Assembly: GCA_030442035.1 (NCBI GenBank)
Contig: JAUJEA010000006.1
Coordinates: 186,001 to 250,000, forward strand
Length of the DNA: 64,000 nt
DNA from: Splendidivirga corallicola
Lineage (GTDB): Bacteria; Bacteroidota; Bacteroidia; Cytophagales; Cyclobacteriaceae
Direction of reading: 5' to 3'
The notes beneath the pieces were generated by a model that was not told the DNA's origin, did not search any database, and saw only the letters and a list, made by a program, of their open reading frames with translations. Position numbers and translations under genes: made by a program. Positions 26,578 through 35,530 of the stretch are shown piece by piece (within the stretch, counting starts at the first letter, position 1; each line of letters starts with the position of its first letter).

Positions 26578-27690
26578 TTATTCGTAATAATTAAGTATCC
26601 TATGCCCACCCTTCTTTAAATATTCATCTCTTTTGAATAATTCAATATCAGACCAGATCATATCTTTGACTAAAGCGTTCAGATCATATTTTGGTTCCCA
26701 TCCTAATTTTTCCTTTGCTTTTGTCGGATCGCCAATCAGTAGTTCCACCTCAGTTGGCCTAAAATATTTGGGATCTATAGCAAGAATTACTTTACCTTTT
26801 TCCAATTGAAATTCCTGATTGTTGCACTTGGCAACTTTTGCAACCTCATTGACACCCTCACCTTCAAACTCCAACTCTATGCCTAATTCCTGAAATGACA
26901 TTTTTACGAAGTCTCTGATGGTAGTTGTTATACCCGTCGCTACTACAAAATCATCGGGTGTTTCTTGTTGGAGCATCAACCACATAGCTTCCACATAATC
27001 TTTTGCGTGTCCCCAATCCCGTTTTGCATCAAGATTACCAAGATAAAGTTTATCCTGAAGTCCTAATGCTATTCTCGCAGCTGCTCTGGTTATTTTTCTT
27101 GTCACAAAGGTTTCTCCCCTTATTGGAGACTCGTGGTTAAATAAAATACCATTACAAGCATACATATTGTAAGCTTCTCTATAATTCACGATGATCCAAT
27201 AGCCATATAATTTGGCCACTGCATACGGAGATCTTGGGTAGAAAGGTGTTTTTTCCGATTGAGGCACTTCCTGTACAAGTCCGTAAAGCTCGGAAGTAGA
27301 GGCCTGGTAAACCTTGGTTTGATCAACAAGTCCTAAAATCCTTACTGCCTCCAGAATTCTAAGTGTACCAAGTGCATCAACATTAGCCGTATACTCAGGG
27401 CTATCGAAGCTAACCTTAACGTGGGACATGGCTCCCAAATTGTAGATTTCGTCTGGTTGAACTTCCTGGATGATGCGTATAACATTGGTGGAATCGGACA
27501 GATCCCCATAGTGAAGTCGAAATTTTACATTTTTTTCATGAGGATCCTGGTAAAGATGGTCTATTCTTTCTGTGTTAAATAAGGAGCTCCTTCTTTTTAT
27601 ACCATGCACTTCATAGCCTTTTTCCAATAAAAACTCCGCTAAATAAGCGCCATCCTGGCCTGTAATTCCTGTAATTAATGCTTTCTTCAT
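26578..27690 (-). CDS. gmd: GDP-mannose 4,6-dehydratase
   Basis: A 370-residue member of the extended SDR family. It has the dinucleotide motif [22 protein letters not shown], the STSELYG catalytic serine/threonine-glutamate region and [15 protein letters not shown] with the catalytic Tyr-Lys. Gmd converts GDP-D-mannose to GDP-4-keto-6-deoxy-D-mannose, the precursor of GDP-fucose, rhamnose and colitose. The next gene, fcl, shows the product here is GDP-L-fucose. There is no GDP-mannose pyrophosphorylase in the window, so GDP-mannose comes from elsewhere in the genome. Confidence 0.97.
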   Translation of the reverse strand: MKKALITGITGQDGAYLAEFLLEKGYEVHGIKRRSSLFNTERIDHLYQDPHEKNVKFRLHYGDLSDSTNVIRIIQEVQPDEIYNLGAMSHVKVSFDSPEYTANVDALGTLRILEAVRILGLVDQTKVYQASTSELYGLVQEVPQSEKTPFYPRSPYAVAKLYGYWIIVNYREAYNMYACNGILFNHESPIRGETFVTRKITRAAARIALGLQDKLYLGNLDAKRDWGHAKDYVEAMWLMLQQETPDDFVVATGITTTIRDFVKMSFQELGIELEFEGEGVNEVAKVAKCNNQEFQLEKGKVILAIDPKYFRPTEVELLIGDPTKAKEKLGWEPKYDLNALVKDMIWSDIELFKRDEYLKKGGHRILNYYE

Positions 27691-27764
27691 AAAAGTATTG
27701 TGTGTAAAAATAATGGCTAATTTAACTAGCCCGATTTATATTTTCTTCTAATAAAGGATATATT

Positions 27765-29024
27765 TCATACATCCTTTTGCTCAGAGGCAATCTGATCATA
27801 AAGAGTCATGTATCTCTGAGACATCAAATCTATATTGTAATGACTTTTAGCGTTGTTTGAAATACTCACGTGATCAAAGTGATTTGATAAATCAATGAAC
27901 TCTAAAATTGCCTTTTGTAATGCCTCAATGCTCACTTCCGAACACAGAATACCATTTTTTCCATCATCAATCATTTCTTTAATGCCACCAATCGGAAACC
28001 CGATAACTGGTGTTCCACACATTAAAGATTCAATAACCGTATTTGGCAAATTATCTTCCAATGAAGGAATTACAAAAGCATCAGCAGCAGAATATGCCAT
28101 GCTCATGATTCTTTGATCATGTATTGTGCCTAAGTTTATATGATTCTTGATATTATTTACCTCTTCAAATTTAACACCAATTGAGCAAAGAACCAGATCC
28201 TCTCTGTCCAAATGACTAGCAGCTTCTACTAATAGTCTAAATCCCTTTCTCTCAATAGTCAGGAATTGAGACACAAACAAAATAATTTTCTTGTCCTGGG
28301 GCAGGCCTAATAATTGTCTGGAGAAAAATCGATCTCTTCTTTGAAATGTATTCTCGTCAATACCATTTGGGATCACGGTATGGGGAAACTTACCAGTGAC
28401 CATGCTGCTCATAGAAACTTCCGAGAGCCATTTTGATGGTGTGACCACATGAACGTTTTTATATGCTCCCAGTGATCCTTGCTTCGAACTCAGAACTTTA
28501 TTGGCATAATTTGGGTCCTGAGTACCTTCAAGCTGAGGGCAATTTTTACAGTCTTTTTTAAATCCCTCACATGTTCCACTATAATGACATCCTCCGGTAA
28601 ATGCATTGAGATCATGAAATGTCCATACTATTGGTTTATGGCATTTTCGAAAGAAAGACTTGTAATCCAAAAACATGGAAATCCAATGAAGGTGGATAAT
28701 ATCTGCTTCCTGAAAAGCCGGGCTTGAAGTTATATCACTTTCACTCTCACTTAAAGTAAAAATATCAAATTTGGAAGGCCTTCCCTGGAGAACATTCTTC
28801 CTTTTTTCCTTGAGTGTTTGTTTAATACCAATTTTTAAAAGTATCCTCTCATACAAACCAGGGGCTCTCTTAGCCAAACGTACTCTGCCCGGAAACATTG
28901 GTTTATTTACAACCTGGCACAAGAACTTTGAATCTATTTCTTTTTTTAAAAGATCAAGATGCAGTCTTATTGCAGCCTGAGCAGCACCACCATCATCTGA
29001 GGTATTAACGTGTAAAATTTTCAT
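27765..29024 (-). CDS. Glycosyltransferase family 4 (GT-B), WcaC-like
   Basis: A 419-residue GT4 with the opening MKILHVNTSDDGGAAQAAIRLH, typical of the WcaC-like subgroup of colanic-acid and O-antigen transferases. HLHWISMFLDYKSFFRKCHK, TWTFHDL-type WTFHDLNAFTGGCHY and a Cys-rich stretch (GTCEGFKKDCKNCPQLEGTQ) are hallmarks of that subgroup. The donor half has EDNLPNTVIESLMCGTPVIG. It is 74 bp upstream of gmd in the same direction. WcaC-like enzymes often use GDP-linked donors, consistent with the neighbouring GDP-fucose genes, but that is inference. Confidence 0.9.
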   Translation of the reverse strand: MKILHVNTSDDGGAAQAAIRLHLDLLKKEIDSKFLCQVVNKPMFPGRVRLAKRAPGLYERILLKIGIKQTLKEKRKNVLQGRPSKFDIFTLSESESDITSSPAFQEADIIHLHWISMFLDYKSFFRKCHKPIVWTFHDLNAFTGGCHYSGTCEGFKKDCKNCPQLEGTQDPNYANKVLSSKQGSLGAYKNVHVVTPSKWLSEVSMSSMVTGKFPHTVIPNGIDENTFQRRDRFFSRQLLGLPQDKKIILFVSQFLTIERKGFRLLVEAASHLDREDLVLCSIGVKFEEVNNIKNHINLGTIHDQRIMSMAYSAADAFVIPSLEDNLPNTVIESLMCGTPVIGFPIGGIKEMIDDGKNGILCSEVSIEALQKAILEFIDLSNHFDHVSISNNAKSHYNIDLMSQRYMTLYDQIASEQKDV

Positions 29025-29099
29025 ATTCCGGTCTGCCCTGGTAATTGTTCATGTATACACTGGAAGATTTCTTAATTCAGAGTTAATAAAAGTGTCCAA

Positions 29100-29909
29100 T
29101 CATTTATTGAACAATTTTCTCCAAATATTGGAAATCAATTGAGAAAATAATGGTTTCACACTGGTTTTGAATTCTTGTAAAACCTCAATCTCTTTAATCA
29201 TTTTAATATATTCTTCTCTAAAAAGCGTTATATGCTTCCTATTCATATAGTCAAGTAGCGCTGCTCTTTTTTTATCAGCATCATCCAGCATAGAACCTTC
29301 TCTTACCCGATAATCATACAATACTTCATTGACATAGTGTAACTTCCAATTATGTCTGATCAAATCAAGTAAGAGATTCCAATCTTCATATCCCATAACA
29401 GGCATATTTCGATCATATCCGCCAACCTGCTCCCAAGCTGTTTTGCGAACAACAGCACAGGCATCTACAGCATTCCAAATGAACTGCTTCCTTACATTAA
29501 AATCGCCTGACTTCCTAATACCATTTTGTTGATCAAATAATTCTGCATCACCATATACCAATCCCACGTCAGGGTATTTATCCAATATTGCTATTCCATG
29601 TTCAATATATTCCGGCCTTATTTTGTTATCACTATCCAAAGGTAAAATATAATCTGCTTTCGCCCTTTTGAAACCATTGTTTCTGGCATCCGCCAGCCCC
29701 ATATTCGGTTGATTGAGCACATCATACCCTTCGTTTTCAAGCTCTTTGAGGATCTCTAATGTACGTTCATCAGTAGACCCATCATTCACTATGATAATCT
29801 CGTAGCTAGATTTTTCCGGATAGGTTTCAACACTTTCAATTGCTTCTCTTAAATATTGACCGTGATTATAACAAGGTATGACAATGGAAATTTTTGGTTG
29901 GTCTTTCAT
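29100..29909 (-). CDS. Glycosyltransferase family 2 (GT-A)
   Basis: A 269-residue GT2. KISIVIPCYNHGQYLREAIE binds the nucleotide, IVNDGSTDERTLEILKELE is the first Asp motif, and PLDSDNKIRPEYIEHGIAIL carries the DXD. GGYDRNMPVMGYEDWNLLLD supplies the catalytic ED-W motif. The gene is compact, with only a short C-terminal tail. It is 44 bp from the GT2 upstream. Inverting transferase; sugar unknown. Confidence 0.92.
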   Translation of the reverse strand: MKDQPKISIVIPCYNHGQYLREAIESVETYPEKSSYEIIIVNDGSTDERTLEILKELENEGYDVLNQPNMGLADARNNGFKRAKADYILPLDSDNKIRPEYIEHGIAILDKYPDVGLVYGDAELFDQQNGIRKSGDFNVRKQFIWNAVDACAVVRKTAWEQVGGYDRNMPVMGYEDWNLLLDLIRHNWKLHYVNEVLYDYRVREGSMLDDADKKRAALLDYMNRKHITLFREEYIKMIKEIEVLQEFKTSVKPLFSQLISNIWRKLFNK

Positions 29910-29953
29910 TCAATGATATGCTTTGATCGTGGCGATTACTATCACCACTTGTT

Positions 29954-30931
29954 TCAGCTAAACAATCTGCTTGTTGTTGTTTTTATATTTTTTAAAAATT
30001 TGAATACAAAGGTATGTCTGATGGTATCCTTGAAAGGTCTGGAAACTTTCCTGGCAAAACCCTTTTGTTTGCTTTTTGATTCACGTATGGGAATAACATA
30101 ATACCGTCTAACAACAGCCCAAAATGACCGGAACGCAACAATAATTCGCTTTGGAAAAAAAATGTTACTGTAAACCTTTCGATTAAATAGAATGTCTCTA
30201 AATATATGCGACGCAATACTAAAATGAGTAAAGTTCGTTTCAAATTTCGATGCTCCTACGGCTCTTGAGTATCTGATAAGGAAATCACCCGACATCCCAT
30301 CGAGTTTTTTATAATAACCTGGGAAATCAAAAGTTTTAACCTTGCCCAGGCTTGCCAGCCCTCCCAATACCAGCCAATCATGCAACATAATCCTTTTCAA
30401 AGGAATTTTTTTGATGCAGTCGCCTCTCATCAGGCCATAGTACATACCGCAATAATGCATGGTTTGAAATGACCGAAGCACTCTTCGTGCAGCACTTGTT
30501 TCTTCAAAAGTATAATCAGGCTCAATTAAATGGATTTTGTCATCTCTTAAATTAAGAATTTGTCCGGATACAACTGAATAGTCAGTATTTTCTTCAAGAA
30601 ATTGAACATACTTTTCTATGACATTTTCACCCAACCAATCATCATCTGCAAGCCACATAAAGTATTTTCCGGTTGCCTTTTTTTGAACAAAATCGAAGTT
30701 GTAAATAAAGTTTATCCCTTCCTTTTGGCGAAAGTATTGAATCCGTTGATCCGATTCTGCCCACTTCCGGCATTGTACTTCTGTTTCATCCGGAGAGGCA
30801 TTATCTGAAATGATGATCTCAAAATTTTTATAATTTTGATTCTGTATTGAAGTCAAGGCTCTTTCGAGCAATTGGCATCTATTATAAGTTGGTATTCCAA
30901 TACTAACCAATGGTTCTTGACTATTATTCAT
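29954..30931 (-). CDS. Glycosyltransferase family 2 (GT-A)
   Basis: A 325-residue GT2 opening with LVSIGIPTYNRCQLLERALT. IISDNASPDETE is the first aspartate motif and WLADDDWLGENVIEKYVQFL is the DXD. The C-terminal ~90 residues are basic (KSKQKGFARKVSRPFK), suggesting peripheral attachment to the inner membrane. It lies 4 bp after the nucleotidyltransferase gene, so the two are translationally close. That suggests it may use the sugar that enzyme activates. Confidence 0.9.
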   Translation of the reverse strand: MNNSQEPLVSIGIPTYNRCQLLERALTSIQNQNYKNFEIIISDNASPDETEVQCRKWAESDQRIQYFRQKEGINFIYNFDFVQKKATGKYFMWLADDDWLGENVIEKYVQFLEENTDYSVVSGQILNLRDDKIHLIEPDYTFEETSAARRVLRSFQTMHYCGMYYGLMRGDCIKKIPLKRIMLHDWLVLGGLASLGKVKTFDFPGYYKKLDGMSGDFLIRYSRAVGASKFETNFTHFSIASHIFRDILFNRKVYSNIFFPKRIIVAFRSFWAVVRRYYVIPIRESKSKQKGFARKVSRPFKDTIRHTFVFKFLKNIKTTTSRLFS

Positions 30932-30935
30932 TTGC

Positions 30936-31745
30936 TTATAAATTTAACATGTTTGTATTTCCGGAAACATTAAGCAAATCCTCCGGGGTACCAATATCAA
31001 TACATTTTCCTGAATCAAATATGACACTTTGAACTCGCAATCCTTTTTCTATTGCCTCCTGAAAAACGTGTCCTAAATGAAATTCCGTACTTTGTTGGTT
31101 CTTATTGATTGCTTTCTGATCTGTTTTATGAAGAAATTCTTTACAATATTGATGATTGAAACTCGAAAATTTACTCCCCCAACAGGCAATGACCCAGGCA
31201 TATTCAAAATCCGTTTCCCTGGGTTTCATTTTTATGTCGATTACCTCGCCACTGGAATTAGTTTTCACCATGTCCCATTTATGCTTTTCACGAACAGGAA
31301 ACAATCCTAAAATAACATCATAATCTCCGTTATCATAATTCATCAATAACTTCCGGTAGGCATCTTTTGGAGAAAAAAGAATATCGGGGAAACCAAATAA
31401 GACAATTTTGTTTTTTGTAAATGGGTAAACCTGATCAATAGTGAAAGGTACACCAAACGGTTTTTCTACTACCGCATAGGCTATATTGGCTCCATATGCA
31501 GCTCCATCTCCGAAATAATTTGGAATGTCCCACTTCCCCTTCTTTATAACCATAAAAATTTCGGCTCCGCCCCCTTCTACCATTTTATCTATCAAGCTAC
31601 TCGAAACCACCTTTGGTCTTTTCTTTGAAGGATCCTTTTCATCCGTAAAACCAATGGGATAAATCTCCTTGCTGCAGGGCAATGGTGAAATTCTCGAAGC
31701 ATTACCTCCACATGGAATTATACCTATGATACTTTGATCTGGCAT
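30936..31745 (-). CDS. Sugar-phosphate nucleotidylyltransferase-like protein
   Basis: A 269-residue protein with the nucleotidyltransferase opening IIGIIPCGGNASRISPLPCSKEIYPIG, a variant of the GxGxRL-x(n)-PK signature. It also has LFGFPDILFSPKDAYRKL (the DxxF metal region), FPVREKHKWDMVKTNSSGEV and the C-terminal GKCIDIGTPEDL. It resembles RfbA-type thymidylyl- or RfbF-type cytidylyltransferases but belongs to neither standard group. It stands 15 bp after the SAF-domain oxidoreductase and close to the rfbF-like gene, so this cluster holds two such enzymes. The nucleotide and sugar are unknown. Confidence 0.8.
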   Translation of the reverse strand: MPDQSIIGIIPCGGNASRISPLPCSKEIYPIGFTDEKDPSKKRPKVVSSSLIDKMVEGGGAEIFMVIKKGKWDIPNYFGDGAAYGANIAYAVVEKPFGVPFTIDQVYPFTKNKIVLFGFPDILFSPKDAYRKLLMNYDNGDYDVILGLFPVREKHKWDMVKTNSSGEVIDIKMKPRETDFEYAWVIACWGSKFSSFNHQYCKEFLHKTDQKAINKNQQSTEFHLGHVFQEAIEKGLRVQSVIFDSGKCIDIGTPEDLLNVSGNTNMLNL

Positions 31746-31760
31746 AAAAAACCTGTCTGG

Positions 31761-33062
31761 CTACACACTTACATTAAAGAAATCGTTTTGCTCTTGTCGT
31801 AGTTTATCCGCCAATCTTCCGTGAGGCAATTCCACATCATTGTAGGTCAATACACGGTCTTTGGGAACATCATTTTTCAATATACATCCTTCTGCAAGTC
31901 CCATGGGCAATAAATTCTCTGCATCCACAATTTCTGAATTTTCACATAGACCATAAGTCATATAAAAACCAATACCGTCAATTTTCTCTCCTGCCTTGAG
32001 ATCAATCTTAGCGGTTGCCACTACATCAACATAGGGTTTCCCTAAAGGAGTTAAAGCTGCGTCATTAAATAAAACAGCCCTTGCCACTGTATTGGGTACC
32101 TCAAAATGGCATAGGTGATAAGGTGTATAAAAACAGTATAACGGTCCTTCTCCTAGTTTATAAAGATTCAAATAATGTTGTTGCTGAGGATGGTCATGAG
32201 TTCCAAGCACAAACACTCCCGGTCCCGGATCTGCTCCAACAATATAGTCAACAATTCCAGGGCCCTCCAGTAGCGCCTCGAGTGGATACTGGTTTACTGA
32301 TTCTCTGATAGGAGTCCACGGTTCTACTGTAGGACCGAACATTCCACGTTTGGCTACTTTCATTCCCGTACCATTTGCGACGATAGCTTGCTCAAATGAT
32401 ATCTTACTACCATCTGCAAATGAAGTTACCATATGCGCTTTTTGGCCCCACTTCTTTGCAAATCCTTCTTGCGTAGTCGGATTTCTGTAAGGATCATGCA
32501 GGCCCTTAATGTTTCCACATAATACTGGTTTTACACCTATTCCTTTTACAAACCTGTAAAGATTCATAATGACTCCCGGCTGGTCGCCATCAGCATTGGT
32601 ATAAACAACGCCTTCCTTTTCAGCATATACTTTTAATATCGGACCTAGTGTAGCATCAACTTCTGCATTCATCAGGATGATGTGCTTTTTATTTTTAATA
32701 GCTGTTAAAGCTATTTCAGTTCCAAATTCAACAGCACCAGTCACCTCAATAACAGCGTCAATTCCATCAGCTTTACATAGCAGGGAAGCATCTTCAGTTA
32801 CTGCATACTTTTTTTGCCGAATCGAATCCTCAAGTTCCGCTACCGATTTCACCTCTTTTACATCGTTTATTCCGGCCTCATTATAGGCCCTTAAGGCTCC
32901 TTCTAACCTTCTGTTTGAGATGGCTACAAGTTCCATACCCTCCACGTAATTACAAATCTGAAGGGCAATTCCCCTTCCCATAAAACCTGCACCCACCATG
33001 GCCACTCTAACCGGATTGTTTTCTTCTTTTCTCTTTTTTAGAGCACTATCAATAAGAATCAT
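31761..33062 (-). CDS. SAF-domain NAD(P)-dependent oxidoreductase (homoserine dehydrogenase-like)
   Basis: A 433-residue protein. Residues ~18-160 form a Rossmann fold (VRVAMVGAGFMGRGIALQI, VIEVTGAVEFGTEIAL) like that of homoserine dehydrogenase. A middle catalytic domain has GDQPGVIMNLYRFVKGIGVK and GLHDPYRNPTTQEGFAKKWG. The C-terminal ~90 residues (AKIDLKAGEKIDGIGFYMTY to GCILKNDVPKDRVLTYNDV) form a SAF domain. Such proteins recur beside CDP-sugar or branched-sugar genes in lipopolysaccharide clusters. The substrate is not established; amino-acid biosynthesis is unlikely in this context. It lies 44 bp after the RmlC-like gene. Confidence 0.82.
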   Translation of the reverse strand: MILIDSALKKRKEENNPVRVAMVGAGFMGRGIALQICNYVEGMELVAISNRRLEGALRAYNEAGINDVKEVKSVAELEDSIRQKKYAVTEDASLLCKADGIDAVIEVTGAVEFGTEIALTAIKNKKHIILMNAEVDATLGPILKVYAEKEGVVYTNADGDQPGVIMNLYRFVKGIGVKPVLCGNIKGLHDPYRNPTTQEGFAKKWGQKAHMVTSFADGSKISFEQAIVANGTGMKVAKRGMFGPTVEPWTPIRESVNQYPLEALLEGPGIVDYIVGADPGPGVFVLGTHDHPQQQHYLNLYKLGEGPLYCFYTPYHLCHFEVPNTVARAVLFNDAALTPLGKPYVDVVATAKIDLKAGEKIDGIGFYMTYGLCENSEIVDAENLLPMGLAEGCILKNDVPKDRVLTYNDVELPHGRLADKLRQEQNDFFNVSV

Positions 33063-33106
33063 ATTATCTTTTCTTTTAGATCAAAAGTAGCTGAGTTGTT
33101 AAGTTT

Positions 33107-33676
33107 TTATATGGTTACATTTTCCTGATAGTCAGGATGCGACTGATCTTTATCTGAAACAACCTTCGGTGATATTGGCCATTCGATGTTAAAGGCTGGG
33201 TCGTCCCATCTTATCCCTCCTTCTGCACCTGGGGTGTAGAATTGAGTTACTTGATAAGTCGCTTCCGTCTGATCTTCAAGCGTAATAAAGCCATGTCCAA
33301 AATCCTGAGGAACATATAACATTTTGTAATTCTCCGCTGTCAATTCTACACCGATCCATTCCATATAGGTAGGAGAATCTTTTCTGAGATCTATGATCAC
33401 ATCATACAAGGCTCCTCTTGTGCATCTTACAAGTTTGGTTTCCTGATATGGATCTTTCTGATAGTGAAGGCCTCGAAGTGTTCCCTTTTCAATGTTGTAG
33501 GAAACATTTGATTGGACCACGTTAGCGTTCAGTCCATGATCTTCCATTTCCTTTTTACACCAGGATCTTGCAAAAAAACCTCTTTCATCCTTTAGTTGAT
33601 CCAATTCAATTATAAAGGCTCCTTTTAATTTGGTTTCTGTGAATTTCAAAATTTCTTTTTTTATCTGTGATTCCAC
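33107..33676 (-). CDS. dTDP-4-dehydrorhamnose 3,5-epimerase-like cupin (RmlC family)
   Basis: A 189-residue RmlC-type cupin. DERGFFARSWCKKE, VQSNVSYNIEKGTLRGLHYQ (with the catalytic-site histidine), RGALYDVIIDLRKDSPTY and YVPQDFGHGFITLED are the family's sequence blocks. RmlC enzymes epimerise C3/C5 of 4-keto-6-deoxy sugars. No rmlA, rmlB or rmlD is here, so the substrate is more likely the CDP-sugar made by the neighbouring cytidylyltransferase and SDR. The GTG start overlaps the upstream SDR stop by 16 bp; a TTG nine codons later is an alternative. The overlap implies translational coupling. Confidence 0.88.
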   Translation of the reverse strand: MESQIKKEILKFTETKLKGAFIIELDQLKDERGFFARSWCKKEMEDHGLNANVVQSNVSYNIEKGTLRGLHYQKDPYQETKLVRCTRGALYDVIIDLRKDSPTYMEWIGVELTAENYKMLYVPQDFGHGFITLEDQTEATYQVTQFYTPGAEGGIRWDDPAFNIEWPISPKVVSDKDQSHPDYQENVTI

Positions 33677-34710
33677 TTTAAATTATCATCCAACGTGCTC
33701 CCATCCTGCAACTGAGTAAGCACTTTCAATCTCATCAACTGAGAATTGCGAAAATCTTCATCCTGAAAGCTCATGGCTTCCAACCCCTCTTTTAATTCCT
33801 GAATAGATGTTTTCAAATCTCTTATAGGCTGATGATCCGGTGCGAGTTTTTTGTATAGATCAAAATTAACTTTGTAAGACCTTTTATCAGGCTCAGCATT
33901 GACGTTGATTGACACATCTACTCCCGGAATTACTTCAGCTACAGCATTTGCTAAATCTTTGACCTGGTAGTTCCATTCATTGCTGCCTGTATTAACTGCT
34001 AAAAATGCACCACCATTATCCTGATTTCTACCAATAGCCCAATCAATTGCCCGGGCCATGTCTTTCACGTTGATCAAAGGTCTCCAAGGAGTCCCGTCAC
34101 TCAATATTGTAATTTTTTTGCTCGCCACGGCTGCTGCCACAAAATCATTTAAAACAAGATCAAGTCGCAGTCTGTTACTCATGCCACATGCTGTGGCAAA
34201 TCGAAGGCATGTTATTGTAAATGATTCATCGGCTAACGGAGCCAAATCTTTTTCTGTAGCTACTTTTGATCTTGCATAGGCAGTAAGCGGATTTAAGGTG
34301 GAATCTTCTGTTTTAGGCTTTTCTTCCGCCGCCCCGTACATGCTGCAGCTTGAGGCAAAAACAAAAGACCGGACTCCTGCGTTTTTAGCCATTTTAGCTA
34401 ATTCAATACCTGATCTATAATTGACATCCAGCGTAATGTCCTCAAATTTTTTCCCCATTGGATCATTTGAAATTGCAGCCAAATTAACGATGGCATCGAC
34501 ACCATCGAGCAATTCTGCCTTTATATCTCTGATATCACCAAAGTATTGCTGATCCAGTTTATTTTCCGGTAATATGTCAACATTAGTCAAACATTTGGCA
34601 AAGTAGCCCATATCGTATCCTATAAGTGTAGCATTCGGATACTTTGACCTGAGCTCATCTACTACTCCAGGCCCAACATAACCCATATTGCCGGTGATCA
34701 ATATTTTCAT
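33661..34710 (-). CDS. NAD-dependent epimerase/dehydratase (SDR family)
   Basis: A 349-residue extended SDR. NMGYVGPGVVDELR is the dinucleotide loop, LAAISNDPMG follows, SSCSMYGAAEEK is the serine/threonine site and AYARSKVATEKDL contains the Tyr-Lys pair. It looks like the SDR enzymes that sit beside RfbF-type cytidylyltransferases in O-antigen clusters, acting on the nucleotide-sugar ring, but it is not a recognisable RfbG (CDP-glucose 4,6-dehydratase). It overlaps the RmlC-like gene by 16 bp and lies 28 bp after the cytidylyltransferase gene, so the three are tightly coupled. The reaction is unknown. Confidence 0.87.
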   Translation of the reverse strand: MKILITGNMGYVGPGVVDELRSKYPNATLIGYDMGYFAKCLTNVDILPENKLDQQYFGDIRDIKAELLDGVDAIVNLAAISNDPMGKKFEDITLDVNYRSGIELAKMAKNAGVRSFVFASSCSMYGAAEEKPKTEDSTLNPLTAYARSKVATEKDLAPLADESFTITCLRFATACGMSNRLRLDLVLNDFVAAAVASKKITILSDGTPWRPLINVKDMARAIDWAIGRNQDNGGAFLAVNTGSNEWNYQVKDLANAVAEVIPGVDVSINVNAEPDKRSYKVNFDLYKKLAPDHQPIRDLKTSIQELKEGLEAMSFQDEDFRNSQLMRLKVLTQLQDGSTLDDNLKWNHR

Positions 34711-34738
34711 TTGTTTCTCTATAATTTAAAAGTTGAAT

Positions 34739-35524
34739 TTAATTCCAAACCTTCCAAGGTGCCTTTCCGCTTTTCCACATATCTTCCAATACATTCTTAT
34801 CTCTCAATGTATCCATTGGATGCCAAAATCCATCATGTCTGAAAGCACTTAGCATGCCATCATGTGCGAGTTTTTCCATAGGTTCCCTTTCCCATACTGT
34901 TGAATCTCCCGAAATAAAATCGATTACTTTTGGTTCACATACAAAAAAACCTCCATTTATCCAGGCTGTCTCGTCTGTACCTCCTTTGGGTTTCTCCTTA
35001 AAGCTTGTTAAAACATTTTGATCTTTTTTAAGGTTAAAAACACCGAACCTGCCGGGTTGATGTACAGCTGTGAGTGTTGCAAGCCTTGATTCTGACCGAT
35101 GAAACTCAATGGATTCTTTGATATTCACGTTACTTAAACCATCACCATAAGTTAAACAGAAAGTATCATCTCCAATATATTTTTTTACCCTCTTTAGCCT
35201 TCCGCCCGTCATGGTTCCTTCTCCAGTGTCTACCAAGGTGACTTTCCAGGGTTCAGAAGAATTCTGATGTACCTCCATACTGTTATTTTGCAAATCCAAT
35301 GTAACATCGGAAGTATGCAGAAAGTAGTTGGAAAAATATTCTTTGATAACATATGATTTATATCCACAGCAGATGATAAATTCGTTCAAACCGTATGCGG
35401 AATAAATTTTCATGATATGCCATAGTATTGGCTTTCCTCCTATCTCAACCATTGGTTTCGGTCGAATTCCGCTTTCCTCACTTATTCTTGTCCCATATCC
35501 GCCGGCAAAAATTACTACTTTCAT
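34739..35524 (-). CDS. rfbF: Glucose-1-phosphate cytidylyltransferase
   Basis: A 261-residue enzyme matching RfbF throughout. [20 protein letters not shown] is the nucleotide-binding signature, [17 protein letters not shown] follows, [20 protein letters not shown] is highly characteristic, and [19 protein letters not shown] is the RfbF-specific segment. The reaction is CTP + glucose-1-phosphate to CDP-glucose + pyrophosphate, feeding 3,6-dideoxyhexose or other CDP-sugar routes. It lies 6 bp after the Wzt gene and heads the SDR/RmlC/SAF set. No rfbG or rfbH is visible, so the final sugar is not the textbook one. Confidence 0.95.
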   Translation of the reverse strand: MKVVIFAGGYGTRISEESGIRPKPMVEIGGKPILWHIMKIYSAYGLNEFIICCGYKSYVIKEYFSNYFLHTSDVTLDLQNNSMEVHQNSSEPWKVTLVDTGEGTMTGGRLKRVKKYIGDDTFCLTYGDGLSNVNIKESIEFHRSESRLATLTAVHQPGRFGVFNLKKDQNVLTSFKEKPKGGTDETAWINGGFFVCEPKVIDFISGDSTVWEREPMEKLAHDGMLSAFRHDGFWHPMDTLRDKNVLEDMWKSGKAPWKVWN

Positions 35525-35530
35525 AAATTA

